This document shows, one piece after another, positions 54,485 to 54,773 of a stretch of DNA of 54,773 nt (positions are counted from its first letter, which is position 1; every line of letters begins with the position of its first letter). The notes beneath the pieces were generated by a model. The model saw nothing but the letters and a program-made list of their open reading frames with translations. It had not been told where the DNA came from and searched no databases. The translations under genes were made by a program, and so were the position numbers. This DNA is from Moheibacter sp035515075. GTDB taxonomy: Bacteria > Bacteroidota > Bacteroidia > Flavobacteriales > Weeksellaceae. The stretch covers positions 1-54,773 of the forward strand of contig DATJBZ010000001.1 in assembly GCA_035515075.1 (NCBI GenBank). The letters run 5' to 3'.

Positions 54485-54773
54485 TCACGTCCATAAATAA
54501 CGGTCATCAAAATCAATATTATGTTTTTCTAAAAGAGCAATATACTCATCTTTAAAGCTCGTGCTTTTATGATGATCTTTCTGATTTTTAATATAACTCT
54601 TCACATTCTCAATTCCTGAAGGACTAACTGAGAAACCAGCGTATCCACCTTGCCACTGAAAATTACTGTATTCTTTTCCTTTAGTTTTTATCCAACGACT
54701 GCTATTCTTTTTTATTTCCTCTGAAAATTTAGATAATGCTATGTTTTTAGACAGAATAGCCAGTATATGAATA
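54485..54773 (-). CDS. REP-associated tyrosine transposase (RAYT, Y1 family), 3' part
   Basis: Read on the minus strand from the window edge the frame is open and ends with the stop codon at 54485-54487. The translation shows the C-terminal part of an IS200-like Y1 transposase: IHILAILSKNIALSKF, EEIKKNSSRWIKTKG, FQWQGGYAGFSVSPSG, VKSYIKNQKDHHKSTSF and the end FDDRYLWT. The first HxH metal-binding segment lies exactly at the window edge and the catalytic Tyr is expected in the SYIKNQKDHH helix. The gene continues outside the window; it is not seen whether it is intact. Confidence 0.88.
   Translation of the reverse strand, partial: IHILAILSKNIALSKFSEEIKKNSSRWIKTKGKEYSNFQWQGGYAGFSVSPSGIENVKSYIKNQKDHHKSTSFKDEYIALLEKHNIDFDDRYLWT

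Overview
The window is a stretch of low-GC chromosome (roughly 35-40% by eye) from a member of the Bacteroidota, most likely the order Flavobacteriales. The evidence is a gldB-gldC gliding/type IX secretion pair, two proteins with type IX (T9SS) C-terminal sorting domains, a fused CcoN-CcoO cbb3 oxidase subunit, a DUF3467 gene coupled to rpoC, TAnnTTTG-type promoter boxes and the near absence of Shine-Dalgarno sites. Most of the window is ordinary core genome; the accessory material sits mainly at the two edges and in a few small islands.

Layout. 1-2416 is an integron-like locus read on the minus strand: a tyrosine recombinase, a hairpin site carrying GTTACCTGC, one promoterless-looking lipoprotein gene, and a ~200-bp attC-like palindrome whose core box contains the gene's stop codon. 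2485-9236 (minus) holds a degenerate M1-like peptidase with an outer-membrane barrel, an Smr protein, a 2-oxoacid dehydrogenase E2, a T9SS protein, a protein made of six perfect 20-residue repeats, and DUF3467. 9236-17392 is rpoC and rpoB, without the usual rplKAJL genes upstream. 17725-27309 is a complete cbb3 oxidase locus: a Crp/Fnr-type regulator divergent from ccoI, then ccoS, ccoNO, ccoQ-like, ccoP, ccoG, ccoH and a SafE-like membrane protein. 27379-33254 has nadE, gldB, gldC, a SIMPL protein and a tightly coupled four-gene operon (lipoprotein, HExxH membrane protein, ACC-deaminase-like enzyme, LysM glucosaminidase). 33255-36792 is a small accessory patch (an HTH protein pair and a type II toxin-antitoxin module) around fumC. 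36789-50004 contains an OmpA-like lipoprotein, an LpxD-like acyltransferase, a large two-module T9SS protein, a nitronate monooxygenase-like enzyme, DUF2795, secA, hemW and tex. 50136-52287 is an AT-rich accessory patch with a second toxin-antitoxin module. The window ends with lysS, a pair of inverted REP-like hairpin triplets and the 3' part of a RAYT (Y1) transposase.

How the genes work together. The cbb3 locus is self-contained: structural subunits, copper P-type ATPase and accessory factors, with an FNR-like half-site palindrome between regulator and ccoI and a two-turn direct repeat before ccoS as candidate control sites. GldB/GldC and the two sorting-domain proteins point to a working T9SS. 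The best candidates for unusual biology are the integron-like cassette at the left edge and the RAYT/REP system at the right edge. Gene calls rest on motif recognition and translated sequence only; no database search was possible.
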